Shown here piece by piece: positions 13,736 to 25,128 of a stretch of 64,000 nt of DNA; the first letter of the stretch is position 1, and every line of letters starts with the position of its first letter. The DNA lies in NCBI GenBank assembly GCA_964007475.1, contig OZ023274.1, positions 26,193,090 to 26,257,089 of the forward strand. The letters are read 5' to 3'. Below the pieces are notes generated by a model. It had not been told where the DNA came from, did not search any database, and was given only the letters and a program-made list of their open reading frames with translations. This DNA comes from Hybos culiciformis. Its lineage: Eukaryota > Arthropoda > Insecta > Diptera > Hybotidae. The translations under genes were made by a program, and so were the position numbers.

Positions 13736-14265
13736 TTCAAACGTACATGCCCAACCGATAATTTTTTGACGTAATCATAACATATCAGGATATATTCATT
13801 TAATTTGACTCACATTTAAAGGTGAAAACACAATTGGGGCGACGACGACGGCGACAGCGATTTTTCATATAAAAAAATCGCTTCAATTGTTTCATTCTCA
13901 TACAAATATATGGTTTTTGACAGTCGCTATCGCTGTCGCCGTCGTTGTCGCCCCAATTGTGTTTTCACCTTAACTCAACTTTAAAACAACTAATTTTTTT
14001 GTATGATAAACCTTAAACTCAACAACTATTTATAAACATTGGTGAAACCTTATTTAAGCCCGAAGTTTATTCAGCTTTAATATGCTTTCCAAACTTGGAA
14101 TTTTATTCATAAATTAAATCAGGTTATCCCTCAATTAAAAATTGTTGTTCACACCAATATTTTTTTTAACCAGCGTTAATTTTGTTGTTTTTTTTTGTTA
14201 AATTTCTAAGTAAAAGTTAGTGAATAAAATTTAATCAAAAATAATTTAAAAATTATTTAAACTTT
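13736..14265 (+). repeat. Dispersed repeat, copy 2 (interrupted by a 151-bp MITE)
   Basis: The segment CATGCCCAACCGATAATTTTTT ... ACTCACATTTAA / CTCAACTTTAAAACAACTAA matches 20080-20230, and 14075-14265 matches the GTTCACACC-type repeat of 9385-9720. The MITE at 13820-13970 lies between the two parts, and the paralogue near 20180 shows the uninterrupted site. Confidence 0.55.
13820..13970. mobile_element. 151-bp MITE, TIR AGGTGAAAACACAATTGGGG, TSD TAA
   Basis: Near-perfect inverted ends of about 45 bp, AGGTGAAAACACAATTGGGG followed by CGAC/GGCGACAGCGAT triplet-rich sequence. TAA duplicates flank it (13817-13819, 13971-13973). The paralogous sequence near 20170-20190 reads CACATTTAACTCAAC with no insert, so this is a seen empty site that fixes the 3-bp duplication. 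The TIR is shared with the longer element at 49302-50877. Confidence 0.75.
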
Positions 14266-15711
14266 TCAAAAATCGTAAGCCACGACAAATTGAACATGCT
14301 CATTCTCAAAAAAACTAGAAAAACTGTGCCTTTACTATCGAAATGTAAGTGGACTTCGTTCTAAGTGTAAGACTATTTTTCTAAAAACTGAAACACTTAA
14401 CGGAGACTTGGCTTTATAATGGCATCCTTAATAATTAACTTTTTTCTCCCTGCTTTCATATTTTTCGAAAAGATCGTTGACCCAATATTGACGGTGACAG
14501 CTCTAATGTTCCGAAAGGTGGTGGAACTCTAATAGCGACACGATCTCACCATGATGTTACTCTGATTTCTCTTCCTTCTTATACTCTAATTGATGCCGTT
14601 GCATTAAACTGAAGACTTCTTGTAAATCTATTTTCATTTTTAATATTTATATTAGTCCTTGTAACACTTCTGGTTACGATGAGGTTTTAAATCCTATTAA
14701 TTTTGTCTCTGACATTCTATATGATTTCAATTTACCCAATTTGAGATGGGTTGCGTCTGATGAGGGTGACCACCTAATTTCAACAAAATTCTCCTTATGT
14801 TTGACTTTCTTCATGCTGTTTCATTAGCTCCTCTCTTTCAAATTTCTAAAGTCAAATATTTTATGAACAGACAGTTGGATCTCATTTTCTTTTCTGACTC
14901 AACTAATTGCACTGTTCAAGAAAGTGCAAATTTCTTGGTTGAAATTGATAGATTTCACCCTCCTATGAATTTCATATTTAGTATTTTCCTGGTTTAATAG
15001 AGAACTAAAAGCTCCAAGAAACAGGAAGAATAAGGCTTGGAAAAATTTCTTAGTAACCGGAAGTGAGGTCGACCATGAGGCTTTTCAATATTTATTGAAT
15101 GAGTTCCGAATCTTGTTTGAGTCTCAATATGAGGATTATTTAAACAAGACAAAGCTTGACAAATTGAAGGATCGTAAAAGATTCTTTAGTTTTATTAATT
15201 CTAAGAAGAAAAGGGATAGTTATCTTCAAACTCTTAGTTTTTTAATACCTCTTCCAATGATGACCTAACTGTAGATAATTTTTTTTGCTAACCATTTTTC
15301 CAGTTCTTTTTCTGACTCAAACTTCAATGTTGATACTGCCTATTTCAGTTATTTAAACAATTGCCTGCAAACTTCTATGACCGTAATATCCATTGAAGTG
15401 AATGAACTTTTCAAGTTTTTATATAAGCTTCAAGATGACTGTTCTTATGGGCCTGATGGTGTCCTTGAAAATTGTGCTTCTACTTTATGTACTCCTCTAT
15501 CTATTATTTTTAATAGATCTTTATTAACCGGTTACTTTCAAAAAGTCTGGAAACATTTATATATCATACCCGTTTTCAAGAAAGGTTGCAGAGTTGACGT
15601 TTTAAATTATCGTCCAACAGCTAAAATTACTTCAATTCCTTTTCGAAGCTGTTATTTCTGAAGATATACATTTTTATTGCAAGAATTTTTACTGATAATC
15701 AGCATGGGTTT

Positions 15712-16696
15712 CTAAGTAACTAAGTAACTAAGTAACTAAGTAACTAAGTAACTAAGTAACTAAGTAACTAAGTAACTAAGTAACTAAGTAACTAAGTAAC
15801 TAAGTAACTAAGTAACTAAGTAACTAAGTAACTAAGTAACTAAGTAACTAAGTAACTAAGTAACTAAGTAACTAAGTAACTAAGTAACTAAGTAACTAAG
15901 TAACTAAGTAACTAAGTAACTAAGTAACTAAGTAACTAAGTAACTAAGTAACTAAGTAACTAAGTAACTAAGTAACTAAGTAACTAAGTAACTAAGTAAC
16001 TAAGTAACTAAGTAACTAAGTAACTAAGTAACTAAGTAACTAAGTAACTAAGTAACTAAGTAACTAAGTAACTAAGTAACTAAGTAACTAAGTAACTAAG
16101 TAACTAAGTAACTAAGTAACTAAGTAACTAAGTAACTAAGTAACTAAGTAACTAAGTAACTAAGTAACTAAGTAACTAAGTAACTAAGTAACTAAGTAAC
16201 TAAGTAACTAAGTAACTAAGTAACTAAGTAACTAAGTAACTAAGTAACTAAGTAACTAAGTAACTAAGTAACTAAGTAACTAAGTAACTAAGTAACTAAG
16301 TAACTAAGTAACTAAGTAACTAAGTAACTAAGTAACTAAGTAACTAAGTAACTAAGTAACTAAGTAACTAAGTAACTAAGTAACTTAGTAACTAAGTAAC
16401 TAAGTAACTAAGTAACTAAGTAACTAAGTAACTAAGTAACTAAGTAACTAAGTAACTAAGTAACTAAGTAACTAAGTAACTAAGTTACTAAGTAACTAAC
16501 TAACTAAGTAACTAAGTAACTAAGTAACTAAGTAACTAAGTAACTAAGTAACTAAGTAACTAAGTTACTAAGTAACTAAGCAACTAAGTAACTAAGTAAC
16601 TAAGCAACTAAGCAACTAAGCAACTAAGTAACTAAGTAACTAAGTAACTAAGTAACTAAGTAACTAAGTAAGTAACTAAGTAACTAAGTAACTAAG
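15712..16696 (+). repeat. Octanucleotide array (CTAAGTAA)n, about 123 copies
   Basis: 985 bp of a single 8-bp unit lying exactly within the retrotransposon RT codons, between a QHGF motif and a following RSTTTNL motif. The first roughly 670 bp are essentially invariant. Variant units (TAACTTAG, AAGTTACT, AAGCAACT, a 4-bp-shortened TAACTAACTAAG and a duplicated AAGTAAGTAAC) are confined to about 16381-16670. The host sequence on either side contains CTAAG, a likely seed. Confidence 0.97.
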
Positions 16697-16744
16697 GATA
16701 GGTCTACTACTACTAATCTAATAAAAATTACTTCAGCTTATAGG

Positions 16745-18197
16745 CAGTGGTGATATTCGAAAATTTTAACAATACGCTTAAAAAAAATATTATTCAATAT
16801 TTATTTATACATATAAAAAATATTTATTAACGTAAGAAAAAAATTTAATTAAATAATGTCCAAATAAAATGTTGGTTATAGCACGGCACAATTGGAGCAG
16901 AATCTTTAACCCGTTTGTCACTTGCCAGATGATACCCTTGTTGCAACCAAAATTTAACATGTGGTCAAAATCTTCCATCGGTTTGCCCATTAAATTTAGC
17001 GTCATTAAATGAGTGGTAGTTTTAATTAATAAAGAATTTCTCTTATCATTAATTATAGCCAATACATTTTTTGGTACAAAATTTGTGTGTTTAATCATTT
17101 CTTCTTTTTATGTACCGAATTTGAATAAAATCGTATTTTTGAAGTCCTCCCCATACGACGTCGCTGGGTAGGAGGCCAATAAATGTTTTGTTACGAAATT
17201 TGTGTGTTTAATATGTCCTTTTTTTATGTACCAAATTTGAAAGAAATCGGACAAACTTTTGAAATCCTTCCCAAGGAAGATCGCTGGGCAGGAGGCCAAT
17301 AAATGTTTTGTTACGAAATTTGTGTGTTTAATATGTCCTTTTTTTATGTACCAAATTTGAAAGAAATCGGACGAACTTTTGAAGTCCTTCCCAATAAATT
17401 TTTTGTTACGAAATTCGTGTGTTCAATCATTTCTTCTTTTTATGTACTAAATTTGAATGAAATCGGACAAACTTTTGGTTGTGAAAATTTGATTGCAAAA
17501 TTTCTCGGGCAGAGAAACAGACGAAAAACTTTTCAAATCACGATTGAAGTGGTAGAATATTGTATTGTCATCGGGTTCAGAGCTATATTCAAAATTTCGG
17601 AGCTGTAGCTTGTCGGAAAGTGGTCTAAAATTTGATTACAAAATTTCTAGGACAGACAAACAGACAAGAAAGTGAGTTGATAAAAACGTTGTAAAATACC
17701 AAAAATTTCTGATGAGGATGTGAACCAAACATCGAAACGTCAAATAAATTAATTATAAAAACTAATGTTTAATAAATAATTTATTTATTTTTAAATTTAA
17801 TACTTTGTCTGATTTAATTTGTCAAAAATTTACACAAAGTTTTATTTTCTATATGTCGCATATCAACAAAATCTCGAAATTCGGTTACTGGAATGATGTA
17901 TTTGGTTATTTTATTTAACTGCTTTAATATATTTTCACCTTCAATCCATGGTGCTTCAACAATATTAACCAGCCATGTTTCTGGATTTAATATATTATAG
18001 CAATTTAAAAATTTTTTTGTTAATTTGGTCCGTAAAATAGTTTCAATATCACGAAATACACAAAAAATCAGTCATTTTTTAACTTTAAAACATTGTTAAA
18101 GTAAAAACATAATATACAACAACCGGTACGGACAATTTTGAAAATTTTAACAACCGGTACGGGCGTACCGCCCCGTACCGGCTGAATATCACCACTG
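16745..18197. mobile_element. hAT-type element with exact 8-bp TSD CTTATAGG
   Basis: Ends CAGTGGTGATATTC and GAATATCACCACTG, flanked by CTTATAGG on both sides (16737-16744, 18198-18205), the signature of the hAT superfamily. Length 1453 bp, so probably non-autonomous. A minus-strand frame at about 17820-18060 reads NPETWLVNIVEAPWIEG and similar, a protein fragment I do not recognise. The right subterminal region carries two CCGGTACGG...CGTACCGG hairpin motifs. It splits the RT domain of the surrounding LINE. Confidence 0.85.
17100..17470 (+). repeat. Tandem repeat of about 125-130 bp inside the hAT element
   Basis: The phrase TTTTTATGTACC AAATTTGAA AGAAATCGGAC followed by CTTCCCA, GCTGGGCAGGAGGCC and AATTTGTGTGTTTAAT is repeated about three times with decay. 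The last copies lack the GCTGGGCAGG part. It has no coding function; open frames across it are shadows. Confidence 0.7.
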
Positions 18198-19834
18198 CTT
18201 ATAGGGATAACATGGAAAAGGGTTATCAGACTGACTCTGTATACACGGATTTTAGCAAAGCATTCGAGGTTCTTCCTCATCAGATTATTTTATTTAAATT
18301 GGCTGCGTATGGTTTCCAACCTTCTTTTATTGAGTGGAAAAAATCTTGGCTTGGTCCTCGGGATTATCAGGTCAAATTTCGGTCTGCTACATCTTTAACC
18401 TACACAGCTACTCTTGGAGTGCCTCAAGGTAGCCACTTGGTCCACTTGATTTCGTGATCGCTATTAACGATGTTTCACTCATCATTTCCTATAGCGATCA
18501 CAACATTTATGCCGATGATATTAAAATTTTTAAAAAAATCTCTAGTCCTTCAGACTGCAATCTTAATAGATTTGGCTAATCTTCTTCTTAATTCTTATTC
18601 CCAGAGTCAATGAACTCACTCTAGGTTTTTTTAAACGTTGGTCAAGAGAGTTCTGTGACCCATTTATAACCAGACTTCTTTTTACATCTCTTGTGAGACC
18701 ATTGTTAGAATATGCCTCTCAAGAGTCTCAAGTATGGTCACCCTTTTTTCTGTCGACATCAACAGAATCGAATCCGTTCAAAAAAAAATTCTTAAATTTG
18801 CATTGAGGCATCTTCCTTGGATAACTTAATCCTTCCACCGTACAGAGAACGCTTAAATCTCATTAAGCTTAAATCTCTTCAACACAGACGTGAATTTGCA
18901 GATGTTGTTTTCATTCATCAAATTATTATTGGTGAAATTATTTCTCCTATTATTCTGGAGAAGATTAACTTTCGAGTTAATACCAGAAGCCTCCGTACTA
19001 CTAACTTATTTGAAATTACTTACCATAGAACCGAATATGGATTCAATGATACCATTTCTCGAATGTTTGCTTTTGCTAATAAAAATCATCATGTTTTTGA
19101 CCTTAATCTCTCTAAGGCATCCCTTAAAGCTGGTTTAAAAGCTTATTCTTTTTTCTCTAATAACATTGAAAGACTATAATTAATATTTAAATTTTCTGTA
19201 TATCCGAAGCCAAGGGAAGTGGTTGACTAAAGATAATTCTAATTATTTTCTATTATTTTATTTTTTAAATTTACATTATCTTTTCAACATGCAAACCGAC
19301 CCTGACGAAGTAATGTAAGACAATATATATTTCATATATTATCCGAAGCCGATAGGTCGATGTATGCTGATTGTTTTAATTTGAGTTTTTTTTTTATTCA
19401 TTTGGAATCTTCATGAAATGTCTTAGTTGACGCCGGAGGAAGTAGTAGGATATTTTCCACTGATTCTTCTATCTTTTTTATTTTACTTCTATTTTTTCTA
19501 TTCTTTATTTTTTTAATTTACTCCTCTTCTAATCTTCTTCCTTTAACATTTTTTTCTAGGGAAACTATTCTTTGTATTATGTGATATGTCACTAATGATT
19601 TCGTTATTTATTAGAAACGAGATTTGTTCTTGGTGTTTGATGTTTTTTTTCTGATGCTTGATTTAAGCATCGTTTGGTGGTAATATTAATTTTCCATTGC
19701 ATGCTTTGAACCGAGCCTCTCCTCTCATATTAGCATGTATATGAGAGTGATGGTAAAGTTTTAATGGCAATTTATTGCCTTGAAGTGCAGTGGTGTTAAG
19801 ATACACCCCAACTCAACTAACTTACAAATAAATT

Positions 19835-20250
19835 TTATTCACTAATTTTTATTTAGAAATTTAACAAAAAAAAAATAAATAAAAAAACAACAAAATTAAC
19901 CCTGGTTAAAAAAAATCATGGTGTGAACAACAATTTTCAATTGAGGGATAACCTGATTTAATTTATAAATTAATTTAAAATTTAAATTCGAAAAATAAAA
20001 ATTATAAAAAAAAAAAGATTTTATTTTTATGCTTCTTTTTTAGCCATTTTGTTTTTTGTTTTTTTAATTATTCAAACGCGCATGCCCAACCGATAATTTT
20101 TTTACGTAATCATAACATATTCATTTAATCTAAATAAACAATGCTGGGTTTTATCATGTGAACTTAATTTAACTCACATTTAACTCAACTTTAAAACAAC
20201 TAAATTTTTTTCCTAAATTAAACTTTATAATAATCTAATACCTTGTTCGC
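19835..20250 (-). repeat. Dispersed repeat, copy 3 (with MITE empty site)
   Basis: 19835-20060 is the inverse of the GTTCACACC-type repeat at 9385 and 14075. 20080-20230 matches 13736-13819 plus 13974-14010 without the 151-bp MITE. The two halves are arranged differently from the other copies, implying rearrangement. Confidence 0.5.
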
Positions 20251-20410
20251 ACTTCAACATTTATCCGGATAAATAAGTGGAAATTTCCACTTTCTGAAAC
20301 TATCGTTCGCACTTTAGAAGTGGAAAAAATTTGACGGTTCTAGAAAAAATATAAATAAATTTATTTTTTTTGTTATGAATTTTCAAAAATCTGAAGTTCA
20401 TAAATAATTT

Positions 20411-20574
20411 AAAACGGCTTATTAATCAAATTTTGGGACAAAAAAGGTTTAGGACTATCAATTCACGTTAAGAGGACTTGCTCCGTCCCAAACATTTTTG
20501 TCCCAAAATTTGATTAAGAGGACTTGGTACCAGTTTGGATTTTTTGTCCCAAAATTTGATTGAAAAGCCGTTTT
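20411..20574. mobile_element. 164-bp MITE, TIR AAAACGGCTT
   Basis: Inverted arms AAAACGGCTTATTAATCAAA...TTTTGGGACAAAAAA and TTTTTTGTCCCAAAATTTGATTGAAAAGCCGTTTT. A short direct repeat AAGAGGACTTG lies in the loop. Target duplication not clear. It lies immediately left of the BEL/Pao element. Confidence 0.55.
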
Positions 20575-20614
20575 AGATTATTTTAAAGTTTAATTAAAAA
20601 AAACATTTCATTCA

Positions 20615-20978
20615 TGTTACAATCGTAACATGAAAAATTTCTAAGTCTTTAAACGACTTAAAATTGTAAAATTCAACGAAATAAAATTAATGTTAAGATA
20701 AGAAAATGCACACAATGCAAAATGTGCAGACAAATTTTATTTTTTCTCACAATTTCATACTTAAATTTAATTTGACAAAAATGCAAATTGCAATTTAATT
20801 ATATTTCAATTCATAATTCTCATTTTTATTATTGTAGTTTTATATTACTTATAATTTTTATATTATTTATAATTTTTATACTACTTATAATTATTGTACC
20901 AAATAAATTGTACAGTTCGTTATAAACCATCAACTAAACAACATCTTTTTATTTATAACTAACAAAGTGCTTTCTTCA
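20615..20978 (+). repeat. 5' LTR of BEL/Pao element
   Basis: 364 bp, begins TGTTACAATCG and ends GTGCTTTCTTCA. Nearly identical to 45206-45570. Contains TACTTATAATTTTTATA repeats and AATAAATTG near its 3' part, which could serve polyadenylation. Confidence 0.95.
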
Positions 20979-20980
20979 TG

Positions 20981-20997
20981 TGGTCCTTCGAGCCGGA
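20981..20997 (+). other. Primer-binding site complementary to tRNA-Tyr 3' end
   Basis: TGGTCCTTCGAGCCGGA begins two bases after the LTR. Its complement, TCCGGCTCGAAGGACCA, equals the 3' end (with CCA) of insect tRNA-Tyr as I remember it. This is where minus-strand DNA synthesis of the retrotransposon would be primed. Confidence 0.8.
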
Positions 20998-21532
20998 CTA
21001 TATCCACTGAAAATCGTCAATCCGGGACTACATCCACTGAAAATCAAAGGACAAAATTTAAAATTCTGAATTGAGAAAAAATATAAAAAAATTTTAGAAA
21101 CAAAAAAGTTTAAATACTGAATTTTTGAAAAAGGAAAAATTGAAAAGAAACTAAAATTATTATTGAGGAAAATTTGAAAAAAATGGTAGTTTTTTTTGAA
21201 AAATATTAAATAAAATTTCGTTATAAAATAAATTTTAACTTTAACTTTGGTATTTTTTTACAAAATTATTCAAAAAAAAATTTTTTTAAAATTTAAAATC
21301 ATACAGTCCAACAATATTTGAAAAAAAACAAGTTTTTAAACAGAATTTAGAAAAAAAACACACGAAGCAGTCATAGAACTGCCTACAGAAATTTATACTT
21401 AAAGATTGAAAAAAATATGAAATAACAGTGGCTACAAATGATAGGCTGCTGAGTACAAAATGTAAATTAAAATATTTTACCCTCTACCAAAAAAACGCAC
21501 AACGCGGCTAACGAAGTATAAACTTCAAAAAA

Positions 21533-21943
21533 ATTTTCGTATATTTTACTCCGGCACGACCTAACCGTAGCTCCCCACCCAAAATATTTTTTCAAGTAAT
21601 CTTAATTTCACCGGAGCTACCTATTAAAAAAAAAAAAAAGTTCGTATATTTTGCTCCGGCACGACCTAACCGTAGCTCCCCACCCAAAAATTTTTTTTCA
21701 GGTAATATTAATTTCACCGGAGCTACCTATTTTGAACAAATAATTTTTCGTATATTTTGCTCCGGCACGACCTAACCGTAGCTCCCCACCCAAAAAATTT
21801 TTTTCAGGTAATATTAATTTCACCGGAGCTACCTATTTTGAAAAAAAAAATGTTTTCGTATATTTTACGTCGGCACGACCTAACCGTAGCTCCCTGCCCA
21901 AAAATTTTTCGGCTGGTAATCTTAATTTCACCGGAGCTACCTA
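21533..21943 (+). repeat. Satellite of about 106 bp, four copies (left block)
   Basis: Unit: TTTCGTATATTTTGCTCCGG, CACGACCTAACCGTAGCTCC, CCACCCAAAAA, TTTTTTTCAGGTAATATTAA, TTTCACCGGAGCTACCTATT, then an A run. Each unit contains self-complementary GCTCCGG/CCGGAGC and GTAGCTCC/GGAGCTAC pairs. The last unit stops exactly at TACCTA, where the long-TIR element begins; the array resumes at 29381. Confidence 0.92.
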
Positions 21944-21949
21944 AGTAGA

Positions 21950-22540
21950 TAGTTTATGAGAGTTCTGGATAAATATGCGGATCCATTTATGCGGATCCTC
22001 TATTATATGAGAGTTCTAGATAAATTTAAGCGGATCCTCTATTATATGAGAGTTCTAGATAAATTTAAGCGGATCTCTATTATATGAGAGTTCTAGATAA
22101 ATTTAAGCGGATCTTCGTATTATATGAGAGTTCTAGATAAATTTAAGCGGATCCTCGTATTATATGAGAGTTCTGGATAAATTTAAGCGGATCCTCGTAT
22201 TATATGAGAGTTCTAGATAAATTTAAGCGGATCCTCGTATTATATGAGAGTTCTAGATAAATTTAAGCGGATCCATGTTTAAGCGGATCCATATTAAAGT
22301 GGATTATTTAAGCAAATTATTTAAGTGGATTATTTAAGTGGATTATTTAAGCGGATTTCGAATTATTTAATCGGATTATTTAAGCGGAGCCGTGTGTTAA
22401 GTAAATTATTTTAAGTGGAGCCGTGTATTAGTAAATTATTTTAAGTAATGAAAGTTATATCTAAGTGGATTATTTAAGCGGAGCCGTGTGTTAAGTAAAT
22501 TATTTTAAGTGAATCAGCGCATTTGATTCAAATTTAAGTG
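21950..22540 (+). repeat. Subterminal tandem repeats of the left arm
   Basis: Eight copies of GAGAGTTCTAGATAAATTTA followed by AGCGGATCCTCGTATTATAT (about 40 bp) run to about 22270. Degenerate shorter repeats of TTAAGTGGATTATT / TTAAGCGGAT and CCGTGTGTTAAGTAAATTATTT follow. The mirror image lies at about 28790-29375, also with eight long units. Confidence 0.9.
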
Positions 22541-24114
22541 GAGCCATATTTATATGTATTTTCAAATAATTATAATTGATGTGTAAAAATGCTGACAACT
22601 GTAATTTGAGATTCGAATTGATTTTTATATTAAAGTATTTTAATTAAATTATATTATATAAAAGTTAAGTTGAGTTAGAAGAAATTTTTTTTCTATTTGG
22701 TGGATTATTTAAGATGGATAAGTTAAGTGGATATTTTTTCGTGGTATTTGTGAATTATAAATCGTTGGAGCTGCATGTATGTGTGAAAAGTGGATTATTC
22801 CAGGAACCATATTAAATGGATAATTTTAAGTTAAGTTGAGTGGACAATACTAATACTTTTAAATGGTTTGCAGATTCACATAAGTTTTTGTGTTATATTT
22901 TATGTGTAAGAGAATGTAAGCATTTTCAAATAATTATGAAATTGTAAAAATACCGACAAATGTTATTGATTATTTGAAATTAATTGAGATATCATTGTAT
23001 GTGTAAAACATGTGATAATATGTAATTACTAATTAGATATTCGAAAATATAAAAAAAAAACAATTTTTATTCAGCTTAGTATACGATAATTATTATACAA
23101 ACTTGTTTTAAAAAAAATCGTAAACTTAAAAAAAGTGAAAATTCAAAATCTAATTCAATCAAAAAATTAGTGCACAATACTAATACTTTTTTAATTTTCT
23201 TTAAAACAAAAAAATTTAACTGCGCCAGAAATCGAAGCAATTTATTGAAAACTTCGAGAAATATTTTTAATATTAATAATAATTTTTTTCACAAACCAAA
23301 TTTAAAATAAATTGGAAAAATTACAAAATTAAAAAAAATAAAAAAATAAATAAATCATAAAAAATTAAGAAACAAAAATGTTTCATAAATACTTTAATTC
23401 AAAAATAAGATTCGAACAAAAAAATATCATTTAACTCAAAAAATTAAATTAAAAAAAAAAAAATCAAAAATATTAATTCGACTATGAATTCTTCTTTATA
23501 TCAAAATTTGAAATTGCATTTAAATGAAACATACAAAAACTTTCATTTATTATTTTGTGACATCAAATAATATAATTTCCCCAAATAAAGTTTGAAAACT
23601 CGATTCGAAAAATTATAAAATTTTAATTAGTGAATAAAAATTAGTTTTGATTAAAGTAAAAACAATAAAAAAATAATTTCGCTAAAAATTCAAAGTCGGA
23701 TTAAGTATATAGCTCGTCCTAAATAAATAACTAAATAATTTCAAAATGAAAATCAACTTTTATTTCTAATTTCAAAAATAATTTCGCAGTTTCGTGAATT
23801 TTATAATTAAAGTATGAGATAAAATTAAAAATAGAAATTTGATTAACATGTACTAGAAAAATTCAATTCAATTTCAAATGTTTCAATTCAATTTCAAATG
23901 CTTCCCTAAATAAAAAATACAGACACAACATTTTGTCATTAAAATCTTTATTAGACATATTGATAATTTTAAAGTAAATAATTTATTAGTTAAGATAATA
24001 TGTAAATAAAAATTATAATTAAAGCTAAAAATAAAGTAAATATATCTTTTTTTAAATTACAGCTTTTCTTCACTTAAAAAAATTTAGAAATTCGACCACC
24101 ATCATACAAAGCTC

Positions 24115-24456
24115 CTATTCATCCTCATCGTCATCGTCATTACCATCATAGCCACTATCTGATGACATAACACTGTCCCATTCATCCTCATCATCATTAC
24201 TATTATCACCATCATCCTCCATAGGATTATAGAGGTAATCTTCATCACCACTGCTTATTATACCATCATCCTGCTCGTCTTCTTCAGAATCAGCAACATC
24301 ATTCTCATCATCACTGCTTATTATACCAACATCCTGCTCCTCTTCTTTAGAATCAGCACCACCATTCTCATCATCACTGCTTATTATCTCCACAACATCG
24401 CAATATTTCAGGAATATATATTTGTGGCCATTAATCGTATTACTGATCACATCGGT
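24115..24456 (-). pseudogene. Left-arm copy of the acidic-protein exon 2, without exon 1
   Basis: 342 bp, minus strand, mirror of 26814-27155 with the same acceptor (TTTTTCAG) and the same length. It differs by at least one residue (ISSGDEDY instead of ISSSDEDY). The arm homology ends inside the intron (about 24547), so no first exon lies upstream. A continuous frame through the T-rich intron to 24582 exists but begins in homopolymer sequence and is not a credible protein start. Confidence 0.7.
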
Positions 24457-24872
24457 CTGAAAAATATATATATATATAAAATACTGATAAATATATAAAA
24501 CAAAAAAAAAAAAAAAAATTAAGAACAAAAAACTAAAGAAAAAAAAATTAAGAACAAGAATCGAGTTTAAATTTTTTCTCAAACTTTATTATTGATGTTA
24601 CAAAATAATAAACAGTTTTAAATAAAAAATTTTCTGTGTTTCACTTAAGTTCAATTTGAATCTGATTTAAATTTTGAAATAAAGAAAAATTTATATTCGA
24701 ATTTATTATTATTATTATTATTTTTTTTTAAATATTATAAGTTAAATGATATTTGTTTAAGACCAATCTTTTTTTTGAATTAAAATATTTGTTTGTTAAT
24801 ACATTTTACTAGGAAATGAAAATTCTTTAAAAAATTTCTGTTGTTATATACAAAAAATGTTAACACTTTCTT

Positions 24873-24961
24873 AAGCATCGCTCTTGCTAAATTGGTAAAG
24901 TCTTCGAAATAATTAAGCTAGAGAGGTGCTTTTTTCCCTGGTTCGATTCCCCCACAGTATC
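24873..24961 (+). pseudogene. tRNA-like sequence (Pol III A and B boxes)
   Basis: CTTGCTAAATTGGTAAAG resembles an A box and GGTTCGATTCC is a perfect B box about 45 bp later, as in a long-variable-arm tRNA (Leu/Ser type). The acceptor stem does not close, so I call it a tRNA-derived relic. It lies in the centre of the 7.4-kb element. Confidence 0.4.
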
Positions 24962-25128
24962 TAATTGATATATCAGTTTTAACAGATCCTTCATGATGAT
25001 ATTACGTGGGTAAGATATAAAAAAATAAAAGTTATCGTGATAATTGAAAATACCTATATAAAAATCTTTTAATATGCGAATTTAAAATTAAATTTTCTTT
25101 TAAAGTGAGAATATTTAAGATCATCTAA

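Larger units (their letters stand above)
14270..19830 (+). mobile_element. Non-LTR retrotransposon (Jockey/CR1-like), decayed and interrupted
   Basis: Plus-strand remains of an ORF2. An AP-endonuclease part lies at about 14344-14990 (RNVSGLRSK, GGGTLIA, NLPNLRW in shifting frames). The RT part starts near 15377 (SYGPDGVLENCAS, IFNRSLLTGYFQKVWK, VLNYRP), continues after two interruptions at 18206 (VYTDFSKAFEVLPHQ, GVPQGS, YADDIKIF) and reaches a C-terminal region to about 19180. Many stops and frameshifts make it inactive. Interruptions are the 8-bp-unit array (15712-16696) and a hAT-type element (16745-18197). The 3' region to 19830 is non-coding, with paired phrases such as CCGAAGCC. The 5' end is ill defined; no ORF1 was recognised. 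Confidence 0.75.

Noticed and set aside
15712..16696. Telomere-like array
   Set aside because: The unit CTAAGTAA/TTACTTAG is not the arthropod TTAGG repeat or a simple variant, and both flanks are codons of the same LINE, so it is an internal expansion.
24115..24582. 155-codon frame extending the acidic exon into a hydrophobic N-terminus
   Set aside because: The first 40 codons translate a T-rich intron and the branch/acceptor region. The right-arm copy shows the true exon start after TTTTTCAG.
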